Positions 45,470 to 54,629 are shown, counted from the stretch's first letter. The stretch is DNA of 64,000 bases from Saprospiraceae bacterium (GCA_021739645.1 JAIPBL010000013.1:1-64000); one strand, 5' to 3'. A program made the numbers and translations. Notes: generated by a model from the letters alone, not told the origin.

Positions 45470-46549
45470 ATGAAACAACTGCTGACCATTTTCTTTTTCG
45501 CTTGCGCAACGCTCGTTTTTGCTCAAAAAGACACCACCATCTACAAAATCGTGGAGGAAGCCCCTCGGTTTCCAGGCTGTGAAATGCTTGACACCACATT
45601 GGCTTTCAAGAACCAATGTGCCCAACGAGCACTCCTGATTTTTGTCAACCAAAACGTCAATTACCCATTCGAGGCACGGGAAAAAAACGTGGAAGGAACC
45701 GTGGTGATCAGTTTTGTCGTGGAAAAGGACGGCTACATCTCTAACACGAACCTGCTTAAAGACATAGGTAGTGGCTGCGGTGATGAGGCAATGCGAGTAG
45801 TGAACGGCATGAACGAGGCATTGAAAGAAGCCAAGCTCACGTGGACGCCCGGCAAAAACAAGGGCAACCCCGTCCGTGCGCAAGTATCGCTTCCCATAAA
45901 ATTCAAATTGGAAGAACCCAAGGATTATGTCATCGTAAATTACCGGGATACCGTGTACATCGTGGTGGATGACTCGCTCACATTCAAAGATGGAGACGCC
46001 GCTTTGCAACAGTTTTTTGCCAAAAACCTGAAATACCCCGAGCGGTACAAGGATAGCTGTCTGATTGGGACGATGGACATGACGCTACTCGCCGAACCGG
46101 ACGGTTACGTGGAGGTGCTCGACCTCAGCGACTATTGGAACCTCGGCAACGATTTCCGCTGGGAGGCCGTGAAAGCTGCCACTGCCACCTGGGGGCAATG
46201 GAATCCAGCCATGAGAAAAGGCCGCCAAGTACCTTCCTCCGTCGAAATATCCGTGGACTTCCGGCCCGATGCAGGGCGGTGCCCACAGGCCATTGCCAAA
46301 TATGAAAAGGCCAACAAACTGGCGCAAGAAGGCAGCGATATCTTCAACGAAGGTTTGCAGGAAGAGGGCGTCGCCAAGCTCACGGAAGCACTGGCCATCT
46401 TCCCCAACAATGCAAATTTCCTCTACCTGCGTGGGCAAGCCTACATGAACATGAACCGTTTGACGGAGTCCTGCGAGGATTTGCAAAAAGTGCGGGGCAT
46501 TGTTTACCTCGACGTGGTGGAGAAGCTGATCCCATTGATTTGCAAATAG
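45470..46549 (+). CDS. Exported protein with TonB C-terminal-like domains and TPR
   Basis: The protein has 359 residues. The signal peptide MKQLLTIFFFACATLVFAQ replaces the usual TonB inner-membrane anchor and Pro-rich linker. The first TonB-C-like domain (about 25-155) has VNYPFEAREKNVEGTVVISFVVEKDG and WTPGKNKGNPVRAQVSLPIKFKL. A second, more divergent copy (about 165-265) has KNLKYPERYKDSCLIGTMDM, LLAEPDGYVEVLD and KGRQVPSSVEISVDF. A TPR-like pair follows (LAQEGSDIFNEGLQEEGVAKLTEALAIFPNNANFLYLRGQ). Without a membrane anchor it cannot act as a classic energy transducer. A periplasmic scaffold or adaptor is more likely, but this is inference. Confidence 0.8.
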   Translation: MKQLLTIFFFACATLVFAQKDTTIYKIVEEAPRFPGCEMLDTTLAFKNQCAQRALLIFVNQNVNYPFEAREKNVEGTVVISFVVEKDGYISNTNLLKDIGSGCGDEAMRVVNGMNEALKEAKLTWTPGKNKGNPVRAQVSLPIKFKLEEPKDYVIVNYRDTVYIVVDDSLTFKDGDAALQQFFAKNLKYPERYKDSCLIGTMDMTLLAEPDGYVEVLDLSDYWNLGNDFRWEAVKAATATWGQWNPAMRKGRQVPSSVEISVDFRPDAGRCPQAIAKYEKANKLAQEGSDIFNEGLQEEGVAKLTEALAIFPNNANFLYLRGQAYMNMNRLTESCEDLQKVRGIVYLDVVEKLIPLICK

Positions 46550-46622
46550 GTTGGCACGTTGTTAATGGAGCAATAACAAGTCCTTGCTGAAGATGTCTCC
46601 GCTCAACAATTATCAGGCAAAA

Positions 46623-46630
46623 TATTTTTG
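46623..46630 (+). promoter_or_regulatory. TAnnTTTG -7 element of the papain-fold gene
   Basis: TATTTTTG matches the Bacteroidota -7 consensus and lies 73 bp upstream of the chosen ATG at 46703. Confidence 0.45.
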
Positions 46631-46702
46631 CGCTGCAAAACAAAACCCCCATCCCCGGACGTTTAAGCCGTGGCGACTTATTTTGAAACTAAATCATATT
46701 TA

Positions 46703-47524
46703 ATGCAAACCCGGCTTCTGCTTTCAGGAATTTTCCTTTCTTTTTTCTTCGTAAAAATCAACGCACAAACCGACACCATCCCGCCCGATTTCACCATCAA
46801 AGGCATGGCCATTGGCATCAGTGCACCAGAAATGATTGACCAGATGATGGTCACCATGCCCGGCCTCGGCTCCAATGCCAAGGCCATGATGAACGAGCAA
46901 AGCATCAAAACCTACCTGATGACTCCCCGAAAAGTGGGTGAACGAGGCACCATCACTACCTATATTCTTTCGGCCTGCATGGAGTTTTATGCCAATTTTA
47001 GCAAAAACTACAAAGTCAACCTCAGCCCAGACTTCGTGGCCATCAACCTCGTAAAAGAAGGCCAGCCCGATTTGAAAAATGGGTTGCGGTTCCTCGTCAC
47101 CGACGGTACGGTGAGTGCAGACCTAATGCCCTACGACTCACCCAACCTGCCCCGTAATGCCAACAACACCGACAAATTCCGCATCGCCAACTACCTCCAG
47201 ATATTCAAGGAAACCCATCGGGAAACGCAGAAAGTATTCGAGGTGCAAAAGGCATTGATGCGAGGCAACCCTGTCATCGTAGAAATGAAGGTGCCACGCA
47301 GTTTTCAGAAGGTGGCCAACACCCGTTTTTGGTCCGCTATCGGCTCAACTGCCGACCAGGTTACCCTGCCGTTCATGGTTGTGGGCTACAATTTGGAACT
47401 CGAAGCTTTTGAGATTGTCAGCTCATGGGGTACGGAGTGGGGGACCAACGGTTATCTTTGGATTGATTTTGATGATTTTGGTGAAATTGCTCAGAACGGC
47501 TTCGTGCTGGTGCCGACACCATAG
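46703..47524 (+). CDS. Exported papain-fold (C1) pseudoenzyme
   Basis: The protein has 273 residues with signal peptide MQTRLLLSGIFLSFFFVKINAQ. The C-terminal half has the C1 peptidase signature in degenerate form: FMVVGYNLELEAFEIVSSWGTEWGTNGYLWIDF, corresponding to the HAMxVVGYD and NSWGxxWGxxGY blocks of the family. The catalytic His position is Leu222 (TLPFMVVGY) and the oxyanion/catalytic Asn is Ser240 (VSSWG). At the N-terminal block (GERGTITTYILSAC) the position of the active Cys appears to be Tyr87. All three catalytic residues therefore look lost while the fold-forming parts are kept. It may be an inactive binding protein or an inhibitor-like paralog. The start was moved to the signal peptide Met. 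Confidence 0.72.
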   Translation: MQTRLLLSGIFLSFFFVKINAQTDTIPPDFTIKGMAIGISAPEMIDQMMVTMPGLGSNAKAMMNEQSIKTYLMTPRKVGERGTITTYILSACMEFYANFSKNYKVNLSPDFVAINLVKEGQPDLKNGLRFLVTDGTVSADLMPYDSPNLPRNANNTDKFRIANYLQIFKETHRETQKVFEVQKALMRGNPVIVEMKVPRSFQKVANTRFWSAIGSTADQVTLPFMVVGYNLELEAFEIVSSWGTEWGTNGYLWIDFDDFGEIAQNGFVLVPTP

Positions 47525-47525
47525 G

Positions 47526-47594
47526 ATTTACGAATTACGAATGACGATTTACGAAGCCCCCAATCGTCACTCGTGAATCGTCACTCGTAAATAT
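47526..47594. repeat. Short-word palindromic repeat before a T9SS cargo gene
   Basis: ATTTACGAATTACGAATGACGATTTACGAA is followed by AATCGTCACTCGTGAATCGTCACTCGTAAAT, its imperfect reverse complement. It fills the space between the papain-fold gene and the next start codon (47598). A shorter piece of the same family (AATCGTAAATCGTCAATCC) is at 1980-1998. Confidence 0.55.
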
Positions 47595-47597
47595 TTT

Positions 47598-50024
47598 ATG
47601 ATGAAACAGCTTTCCACGATTAAACTCCGACACTGGCTGGTACTTGGATTCCTCACCATTTTTACCCAGCTTTTTTCCCAAAAACAACTCGAACTCATCT
47701 CCCACTTGGACTATGTGTCTTTGGCGAACGACGTTTGGGGCTACACCGCCCCGGACGGAACGGAGTACGCATTGGTAGGACTGCATGGCGGGGTGTCCGT
47801 GGTGAGCCTTGCCGATCCCGCCAATCCGGACGAAATCCAGTTCATCCCTGGCGACCAGTCCACTTGGCGTGACCTGAAAACCTGGGGCCACTTCGCCTAC
47901 GTTACCGCTGACCAACCCGGAAGTAAAGATGGCATCCTTGTCATAGACCTATCTGGCCTGCCAACTGGCGTCACTTGGAGCAATTGGCGACCCGTTTTGC
48001 CCGGCCAAATTGATTCACTGTACACTTGCCACAACCTTTATATTGATGAAAACGGCTATTGCTACCTTTCTGGCTGTGACCAAAACAGCGGCGGCCCAAT
48101 TATTATCGACGTGTTCACAACGCCGGGACAGCCGCAGTTTGTGAGTTACACCCCGCCCGTTTATGCCCATGATTGTTTTGCCCAAAACAACCTGCTCTAC
48201 ACGGCGGAGATTTACAAAGGCCAGTTCAGCGTGCTGGATGTGAGCGACAAACAGAACATCCAACTGCTGGCAACTCAGCACACGCCTTTCGATTTTTGTC
48301 ACAATGTTTGGGCAAATGCTGATGGCAGCGTGCTTTACACCACCGACGAAAGGGCAAATGCACCGACCTCCGCATACGACCTCAGCGATTTGAACAATAT
48401 CAAACTACTCGACGAGTTTCGACCCGTGTCCACGCTCGGAACAGGGGTGATTCCGCACAACGCCCATGCATACGGAGACTACATCGTCATTGCGAACTAT
48501 ACCGACGGCTGCGTGATTGTGGATGCTACCCGCCCCGACAACCTCATCGAGGTGGAGAGCTATGATACCAGCACTGATTATGACAACGGGTTTCATGGGT
48601 GCTGGGGGACTTACCCGTACTTTCCGTCAGGCTTGATTGCGGCTACGGATATTGAGAATGGCCTTTTTATACTAAAACCCACCTACCCAAAAGTGGCCTA
48701 CCTGGAAGGGAAAATATCGGACAGCGTGACGAATTTGCCGATTACTGGCGCAAGCATCAAAATCCAATCCAGCGACGCAAATGCCGCTACCAGCAGTTTC
48801 ACGGGGGACTATAAAACCGGACAGGCAACGGCTGGCGGCTTCGCTGTTGTTTTCAAGGCAAAAGGTTATTTTGATTTGTCACTCCCGGTCACGCTTGTGG
48901 CAGGTGAAATCGTCTTGTTGGATGCACCGATGGTACCATTGCCGGAATATCAACTGACGGGTTCGGTGATTGAATTGCAGTCAGAACAGCCCATCGCTGG
49001 GGCTTTGGTATCCTATGAAAATGAAGATTTCAAATACACGGCCGTCACAGACCAGCAAGGGAACTTCACCATGAACGGCGTGAAAAAAGGCGACTACGAG
49101 CAATACATCGGGCATTGGGGCTACGAGAACCTATCGGGACTTGCAGGATTCGGAGCAGGCGGCAACCTGCCCCCGTACAAATTGGATTTTGCTTACCAAG
49201 ATGATTTTAATAACGACCTCGGCTGGTCGGTGGAAAGCACGGCCACCAAAGGTCTTTGGGAGCGGGGGAAACCCCTCGGCGTTCGGGCGGCGAACAAGCA
49301 GTTCGCACCGGATAGTGATTCCGCAATCGACCCCGGAAACTATGCTTTTGTCACCGGAAACACGGGCATTTTGGTGCAGGACGACCAAGTGGACGACGGC
49401 GAAACCCGCCTGACCAGCCCGCCCATGCAATTGCGGAGCAGGTACAATCGCCCCATGCTGGCCTTTGATTACTGGTGGCTGGACGCCATTTCCAACAATG
49501 TTGCACACGATTCGCTGGTGGTGAGCATCAGCAATGGGCTGGAAACGAAAGTGCTCACCGTCATTGCCACCGATACCGCCACGGTGCAGGCTTGGACGCC
49601 TTCCGATACTTTCGACCTCGCCAATCTCCTTGCCATAACCGATGACATGCGCATCACCTTCACGGCCTCTGACCGCCCCGGCACACCCAACATCGTGGAG
49701 GCAGGGCTGGACAATTTCAGGGTGTGGGATGGGATTAGAGAGGAACAATTGACGACGAAGGACGACCTCGCTAAATTCCGCATTTACCCAAACCCCAGCG
49801 CCGACCATGTGACGGTAGACTACAAAATCAATAATCCTTTCAAGGATTTGCGCTTAATCGTCGTGAATGTTTTGGGGCAAACCATTCGAGAAGTTCAGTT
49901 GCAGGAACCGCTCGGCAGGGTGGAGCTGCAAATGATAAACGAGGTAGCTGCCCCTTATTTCATCACTTTTCGGGTGGATGGGAAATTGAGCAAGGCAGGG
50001 AAATTGATGAAGGTGATTGATTGA
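47598..50024 (+). CDS. Choice-of-anchor B family T9SS-secreted protein
   Basis: The protein has 808 residues with a signal peptide (MMKQLSTIKLRHWLVLGFLTIFTQLFSQ). Residues 30-360 form the choice-of-anchor B propeller-like domain, with LVIVP-type repeats: YALVGLHGGVSVVSLADPANP, GILVIDLSGLP, FSVLDVSDKQNIQLLA, CVIVDATRPDNLIEVESYDT. Two carboxypeptidase-regulatory-like domains follow (about 375-460 and 455-530). A MAM/jelly-roll-like domain comes next (about 535-715; DDFNNDLGWSVES, WERGKPLG). The type A sorting domain closes it (FRIYPNPSADHVTVDY to AGKLMKVID). Members of this family occur with different surface anchors in different phyla, hence the name; the activity is unknown. The ATG next to the palindromic repeat is the only reasonable start. 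Confidence 0.85.
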   Translation: MMKQLSTIKLRHWLVLGFLTIFTQLFSQKQLELISHLDYVSLANDVWGYTAPDGTEYALVGLHGGVSVVSLADPANPDEIQFIPGDQSTWRDLKTWGHFAYVTADQPGSKDGILVIDLSGLPTGVTWSNWRPVLPGQIDSLYTCHNLYIDENGYCYLSGCDQNSGGPIIIDVFTTPGQPQFVSYTPPVYAHDCFAQNNLLYTAEIYKGQFSVLDVSDKQNIQLLATQHTPFDFCHNVWANADGSVLYTTDERANAPTSAYDLSDLNNIKLLDEFRPVSTLGTGVIPHNAHAYGDYIVIANYTDGCVIVDATRPDNLIEVESYDTSTDYDNGFHGCWGTYPYFPSGLIAATDIENGLFILKPTYPKVAYLEGKISDSVTNLPITGASIKIQSSDANAATSSFTGDYKTGQATAGGFAVVFKAKGYFDLSLPVTLVAGEIVLLDAPMVPLPEYQLTGSVIELQSEQPIAGALVSYENEDFKYTAVTDQQGNFTMNGVKKGDYEQYIGHWGYENLSGLAGFGAGGNLPPYKLDFAYQDDFNNDLGWSVESTATKGLWERGKPLGVRAANKQFAPDSDSAIDPGNYAFVTGNTGILVQDDQVDDGETRLTSPPMQLRSRYNRPMLAFDYWWLDAISNNVAHDSLVVSISNGLETKVLTVIATDTATVQAWTPSDTFDLANLLAITDDMRITFTASDRPGTPNIVEAGLDNFRVWDGIREEQLTTKDDLAKFRIYPNPSADHVTVDYKINNPFKDLRLIVVNVLGQTIREVQLQEPLGRVELQMINEVAAPYFITFRVDGKLSKAGKLMKVID

Positions 50025-50111
50025 ATCGCAAAACAGCACTCAAATTCTGACTGAATTGGCAGGTGGGTTTAGCCATTTTTTCTATTGTTCAAAACACGGC
50101 ATAGTTTCGGC

Positions 50112-50119
50112 TATTTTTG
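50112..50119 (+). promoter_or_regulatory. TAnnTTTG -7 element of the small lipoprotein-like gene
   Basis: TATTTTTG matches the consensus, with a TTG at 50085-50087 in the -33 region. It lies 21 bp before the ATG at 50140. Confidence 0.5.
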
Positions 50120-50139
50120 CAAAAAATGAAAATTCGCCC

Positions 50140-50682
50140 ATGAAGTACCTCCCCGTGTGTTTGCTGTTGTTGTTTGCCAACGGTTGTCATTCACAAGTTG
50201 AACAACCCAATGTCCCCGCTACCGATGCCAGTCTGGAAGACCTCAAATGGACACTAAACGACCTGCTCACCATGCAGTTGCCGTCCTCCTTCCCCGATTC
50301 ACTAAACGGCGTTTCCTATCACAAATCTTTTTCCGTCAACCTTCCGAGGGCTGACAGCAACCGTGTCCTTGTTATTCCAGAGCTTCGCAAAACCATTGAG
50401 AATGATTCCATCTTCGGGGGCAGCAAATATTATCTGCTTGTAAAAGATATCGACCTTGAAAACCTGCGCATCATCACCACCCTTGATGATAGGTACACCG
50501 CCATCCTCATCCCGGCCAAAAAAGACATCAATTTTGTTCACGAACCCTTCGGAAATGAGCCTGAGCGCAAAGTGAACGCTGTAACCATTGGCTGGTACGA
50601 TAGGGTACAAGACCGCACCCTTGCCCGTGCTTATGTAAGTTGGATGCAGTTTCTTCAGAAATTGAGTGCAGCCCAAGATTAA
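50140..50682 (+). CDS. Exported hypothetical protein, possible lipoprotein
   Basis: The protein has 180 residues starting MKYLPVCLLLLFANGCHSQ. The ANGC site resembles a lipobox, so lipidation at Cys16 is plausible. The remainder (SLEDLKWTLNDLLTMQLPSSF, NLENLRIITTLDDRYTAILIPAKKDI, FGNEPERKVNAVTIGWYDRVQDRTLARAYVSW) is a mixed alpha/beta domain that I do not recognise. The frame is open 41 codons further upstream, but that part overlaps the previous stop and a promoter. The TAA at 50680-50682 directly abuts the rnpB promoter. Confidence 0.7.
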   Translation: MKYLPVCLLLLFANGCHSQVEQPNVPATDASLEDLKWTLNDLLTMQLPSSFPDSLNGVSYHKSFSVNLPRADSNRVLVIPELRKTIENDSIFGGSKYYLLVKDIDLENLRIITTLDDRYTAILIPAKKDINFVHEPFGNEPERKVNAVTIGWYDRVQDRTLARAYVSWMQFLQKLSAAQD

Positions 50683-50684
50683 GC

Positions 50685-50692
50685 TATCTTTG
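50685..50692 (+). promoter_or_regulatory. TAnnTTTG -7 element of rnpB
   Basis: TATCTTTG is a perfect match placed 4 bp before the first base of the P1 stem of RNase P RNA. This is the expected distance to a transcription start at about 50697. Confidence 0.75.
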
Positions 50693-50696
50693 CGGC

Positions 50697-51103
50697 GCAC
50701 TGCGGGCTACTCCATCGCCTTGCCGCTTTTCCCTTTTGGGAGCGGGTGGGGAGGAAAGTCCGGACAACGTAGAGCACCGTACCACCTAACGGGTGGGACT
50801 CCGGCGAAGGCCGGGGGCCAGAGAGTGTCGCAGAAAATAACCGCCCCGAGTAATCGGGGTAAGGGTGAAAACGTGCGGTAAGAGCGCACGACGTTCCCGG
50901 GCAACCGGGGAGGTGGATAAACCTTGCGGGTTGAAATGTCATGTACACCGGTGATGTCCCGGCGCTTGCGCCGGGGTGGAAGGGCTGCTCGCCCGAGCCG
51001 GGGGGTAGGCAGCTAGAACCCGACGGCGACGTCGGGTCCAGATAAATGATGGAGCCCTGACTTCGGTCAGGTGTACAGAATCCGGCTTATTGGTTCGCAG
51101 TGC
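50697..51103 (+). ncRNA. rnpB: RNase P RNA (class A)
   Basis: This is the catalytic RNA that trims tRNA 5' leaders. P1 is formed by GCACTGCG (50697-50704) and CGCAGTGC (51096-51103). Conserved elements in order are GAGGAAAGTCCGGAC (50751-50765), AGAGTGTCGCAGAAAATAACCGCC-type CR (50821-50844; the universally conserved ACAGAAA-like core), GGTAAGGGTGAAAACGTGCGGTAAGAGCGC (about 50858-50887), AGATAAATGATGGAGCCC (51041-51058) and ACAGAATCCGGCTTAT (51075-51090). Length is about 407 nt. It has its own promoter at 50685 and a T-run immediately after P1. Confidence 0.95.
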
Positions 51104-51110
51104 TTTTTTT
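51096..51110 (+). terminator. T-run terminator of rnpB
   Basis: The 3' strand of P1 is directly followed by seven T residues (51104-51110). Confidence 0.6.
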
Positions 51111-51273
51111 GCTTCAAACTTTCTTCTCCGTATTTTATCGCCACAATTTCCCTTTTCAGCTACTAGTGGGTAACAATTTCTCCTAAAGGTTGTTTTTTTC
51201 ATGTAATACTTCAATTGGGCCTTGTTTTGGTAAAACAGTATGCCCAAGCTAATTTTCATTTTCAAGATTATTC

Positions 51274-53661
51274 ATGAGAGCATCCCTAATTTTCTATTTC
51301 ACCATCGCCTTTTTTACCCTTCAAGCTCAGATAAACGGCAAAGTCATCGACGAACAAACTGGCGCACCATTGCCCTATGCCACTATCAGTCTTTTTTTAG
51401 CTGCGGATAGCCTGCTCGTGGACGGCACTATCACCGACGAACCTGGCACTTTTTCACTAGAAACAAAGCCAGGCAGCTATTTTATAAAAGTTGAGTTCCT
51501 TGCCTATGAGCCATTCATTATTGAAAAAATTGAGGTAAAAAATGCTCCCATCGAACTCGGCAGCATCAAGTTGGCAGCTTCTTCCACCACGCTCCAGGAA
51601 GTAGTGGTACAGGCGGAAAAAAGTACCATGCAGATGTCACTTGACAAGCGGATTTTCAATGTGGGAAAGGACCTGGGCAACGCTGGTGGCAATGCCGCCG
51701 AACTGCTCTCCAACATCCCATCCGTGCAGGTGGACGTGGAGGGAAATGTTAGTCTTCGAGGCAGCGGCAATGTGCGCATCTTGATTGATGGAAAGCCTTC
51801 AGGTCTTGTCAGTTTCAATGGTGCGGCGGGTTTGCAGCAGTTGCAGGGCAGCCTCATCGAACGGGTCGAAATCATCACTAACCCGAGTGCCCGCTACGAA
51901 GCCGAAGGGGTGGGTGGCATCATCAACATCATTTTGAAAAAAGAGCGGCGAAATGGATTCAATGGCTCGTTTGACCTCACCACCGGAATCCCAGCCAATT
52001 ACGGCGTGGCGCTGAACCTCAACTATCGCCATGACCGCTTTAATTTTTTCGTCAACTACGGCGTTTCGTACCGGAAATCGCCGGGCGGTGGGTCGCTTTA
52101 CCAGCGGTATATTTCCGGGGACACGACCTTCTTTTATCGCCAAAAAAATAACCGAGACCGGGAAGAATACGGCCAAAATGCAAGAGCGGGCCTTGATTTT
52201 TACTTGAATGCCAGTAGTATTCTTACGGCTTCCTATACTTTGAGACGCTCAATTAGTAATCGGACGATGAACATTGACTACAAAAATTTTGCATTCACGG
52301 AAGATAACCTCACGGACATTTACACCCGAACGCAGGTGGAAAAAGAGGTAGAACCAAACTCCGAGTATTCTTTGAATTACAAAAAGACTTTTGATGACAA
52401 CGGACACGAATTCACTGCCGAAGCTAGGGTGCTAGACTACTGGGAAGACAGTGACCAGGATTTCACGGAAAAGTACTTTCTATCCGATGGCTCGCCCAGT
52501 GGCCAGGCCGATTTGCTCCAAAATTCCTACAATTACGAAAAGGAACGTCAGTTTCTTTTTCAAGCAGATTATGTGCACCCGATTTCAAAAGAAGGCAAAA
52601 TCGAGGGTGGGTTGCGAGGTTCGTTGCGTGAATTGAGCAACGATTACGAAGTGACACAATTCAATGATGGCGATTGGGAAACCCTGCCGGGGTTGAAAAA
52701 CAATTTTATTTACAACGAAAACATCTACGCCGCCTATGGCATTTTTGGAGATAAAAAAGGCAAGTTTTCTTACCAGTTCGGACTGAGGGTAGAGTTGACA
52801 GATTTGAAAACGGAGCTGCTGGAAACCAATGAAGCAAACGCTCGTGACTATAAAAACCTGTTCCCCAGTGCGCATTTGACTTATGACCTTCCCAACGACA
52901 ATGCCGTGCAAGTGAGCTACAGCCGCCGGGTTCGCCGCCCTCGCTACCGTGACCTCAGCCCATTTGTCACCTACTCCGACGACCGAAATTACTGGAGCGG
53001 AAACCCAGATTTGTCGCCTGAATACACGGATGCTTACGAACTGGGGCATATCAAATATTTCGAGCAAGGTTCGCTGAGCTCTTCCATGTACTATCGCCAC
53101 ACAACCGGTAAAATAGAGCGTATCCGCCGAGTGGATGAAGCAGGGAATGCAGCAACCCGCCCCGAAAACCTGAGCACGGAAGACGCTTTTGGATTGGAGT
53201 TCACCGCAGCATACGATTTGACGAAGTGGTGGAAAATTGACGGCAATTTCAATTTCTTCCGGTCCATTACCGATGGTGGCAACCTCGGCGCCAGCTTTCA
53301 GGCAGATGCTTACAACTGGTTCACCCGGTTTACTACTCGTTTTACTTTTTGGAAAAACACCGACCTGCAACTCCGTGGAAATTACGAAGCAAAGGAACAG
53401 ACCACGCAGGGCTACCGAAAGCCCAATTGGTTTCTCGACTTGGCCATGAGCCAGGATATTTTGAAAAAAAATGCCACCCTGACCCTCAACATCCGGGACT
53501 TGTTCAACACCCGCCGCCATCAGCATGTGTCAGAAGGCGCCACATTTTATACGGAAAGCGACTGGCAATGGCGGCGCAGGCAAGTGAACCTGACGTTTAG
53601 TTACCGGCTGCACCAACAGAAAAAGAAAGGTGGTGGCATGGAAGAGGGTGGGGATTTCTAA
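51274..53661 (+). CDS. TonB-dependent receptor family outer-membrane protein
   Basis: The protein has 795 residues. The signal peptide is MRASLIFYFTIAFFTLQAQ. It is followed by a carboxypeptidase-regulatory-like domain (20-105; INGKVIDEQTGAPLPYATISL) and a plug domain (about 115-215; LQEVVVQAEKSTMQMSLDKR, LLSNIPSVQVDVEGNVSLRG, RYEAEGVGGIINIILKK). The rest is an outer-membrane barrel of the OMP_b-brl_3 type. Motifs include QVSYSRRVRRPRYRDLSPFV, YWSGNPDLSPEYTDAYELGH and a strand-rich C-terminus ending RQVNLTFSYRLHQQ. This group is common in Bacteroidota; the transported ligand is unknown. The dienelactone hydrolase gene starts 18 bp downstream, so they are probably cotranscribed. Confidence 0.9.
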   Translation: MRASLIFYFTIAFFTLQAQINGKVIDEQTGAPLPYATISLFLAADSLLVDGTITDEPGTFSLETKPGSYFIKVEFLAYEPFIIEKIEVKNAPIELGSIKLAASSTTLQEVVVQAEKSTMQMSLDKRIFNVGKDLGNAGGNAAELLSNIPSVQVDVEGNVSLRGSGNVRILIDGKPSGLVSFNGAAGLQQLQGSLIERVEIITNPSARYEAEGVGGIINIILKKERRNGFNGSFDLTTGIPANYGVALNLNYRHDRFNFFVNYGVSYRKSPGGGSLYQRYISGDTTFFYRQKNNRDREEYGQNARAGLDFYLNASSILTASYTLRRSISNRTMNIDYKNFAFTEDNLTDIYTRTQVEKEVEPNSEYSLNYKKTFDDNGHEFTAEARVLDYWEDSDQDFTEKYFLSDGSPSGQADLLQNSYNYEKERQFLFQADYVHPISKEGKIEGGLRGSLRELSNDYEVTQFNDGDWETLPGLKNNFIYNENIYAAYGIFGDKKGKFSYQFGLRVELTDLKTELLETNEANARDYKNLFPSAHLTYDLPNDNAVQVSYSRRVRRPRYRDLSPFVTYSDDRNYWSGNPDLSPEYTDAYELGHIKYFEQGSLSSSMYYRHTTGKIERIRRVDEAGNAATRPENLSTEDAFGLEFTAAYDLTKWWKIDGNFNFFRSITDGGNLGASFQADAYNWFTRFTTRFTFWKNTDLQLRGNYEAKEQTTQGYRKPNWFLDLAMSQDILKKNATLTLNIRDLFNTRRHQHVSEGATFYTESDWQWRRRQVNLTFSYRLHQQKKKGGGMEEGGDF

Positions 53662-53679
53662 TTGATAAAACTCGGAACT

Positions 53680-54537
53680 ATGGACCAACAAATTATCAAT
53701 CTTTACGATGAATACACCCATAAGCCACTGCCTCGTCGGGTATTCCTTCGCCGCCTAGCCAAATTGACAGGCGGCATGGCAGCTGCATTGGCGGTGCTGC
53801 CTTTGATAGAAACAAGTTGTGTCGCTGCCTCAAGAACGAAAGGCGACGACCTTCATACCGAATACGTCACTTGGCCCAGTGTCAACGGTGAAATGAGAGC
53901 CTACCTTGCTCGGCCCAAAAAGCAGAAGGAATACGCTGCTATCGTTGTCATACATGAGAACCGGGGATTGAACGCCCATATCGAAGACGTCGCTCGGCGG
54001 GCGGCTATGGCAGGCTACCTGGTTATTGCGCCAAATGCCCTGGCCCCGCTTGGTGGTACACCCGCCGACGAGGACGAAGCCCGTAAACTTTTTACCACGC
54101 TTAAACCTGAGGAATCGCTCCAGAATTTTATCCTAGCGTTCGATTTTTTAGCTACTCGAAATGACTGTAATGGTAATTTTGGATGTGTAGGCTTTTGCTG
54201 GGGTGGGGCCATGTCAAATAACCTCGCCGTAAACGTACCCAGCTTGAAAGCTGCAGTCGCCTTTTATGGAAGGCAGCCCGCCGCTGCTGATGTTCCTAAA
54301 ATCAAGGCAGCCGTGCAACTTCATTACGGCGGCTTGGATGAGCGGGTGAATGCTGGTATGGTGGAATACGAGACGGCCTTGAAAGCAGCAAATGCAAGGT
54401 ATGAGCAATATGTTTATGCGGATGTGCAGCATGCTTTTCACAATGACACCTCCGCAGCCAGATACAACGAAGCAGCTGCAAAACTGGCATGGGAGCGGAC
54501 GCTGACGTTTTTTGATAAATATTTAAACCAAGGCTAA
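53680..54537 (+). CDS. Dienelactone hydrolase family protein with Tat signal
   Basis: The protein has 285 residues. The N-terminus MDQQIINLYDEYTHKPLPRRVFLRRLAK... followed by a hydrophobic stretch (GGMAAALAVLPLIE) is a twin-arginine signal, so the protein is exported folded. The alpha/beta-hydrolase core has the Cys-Asp-His triad of dienelactone hydrolases: Cys173 in GFCWGG, Asp220 in GGLDERV and His251 in QHAFHND. VIHENRGLNAHIEDVARR is the typical oxyanion/entrance segment. A periplasmic carboxylesterase or lactone hydrolase is likely; the natural substrate is unknown. The start is the ATG; the longer frame would need a TTG. Confidence 0.88.
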   Translation: MDQQIINLYDEYTHKPLPRRVFLRRLAKLTGGMAAALAVLPLIETSCVAASRTKGDDLHTEYVTWPSVNGEMRAYLARPKKQKEYAAIVVIHENRGLNAHIEDVARRAAMAGYLVIAPNALAPLGGTPADEDEARKLFTTLKPEESLQNFILAFDFLATRNDCNGNFGCVGFCWGGAMSNNLAVNVPSLKAAVAFYGRQPAAADVPKIKAAVQLHYGGLDERVNAGMVEYETALKAANARYEQYVYADVQHAFHNDTSAARYNEAAAKLAWERTLTFFDKYLNQG

Positions 54538-54629
54538 TCCTACAGCTGTGATTCAACGTCAGTTGGAAAAAAAATGATAGCAGATTGAACTGGGTTTACT
54601 GAGCAGCCGTACCAGCCGCCCAATTAAAA

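Noticed and set aside
52585-53526. 313-codon minus-strand frame opposite the TonB-dependent receptor
   Set aside because: Antisense shadow of a strong beta-barrel gene; no recognisable motif.
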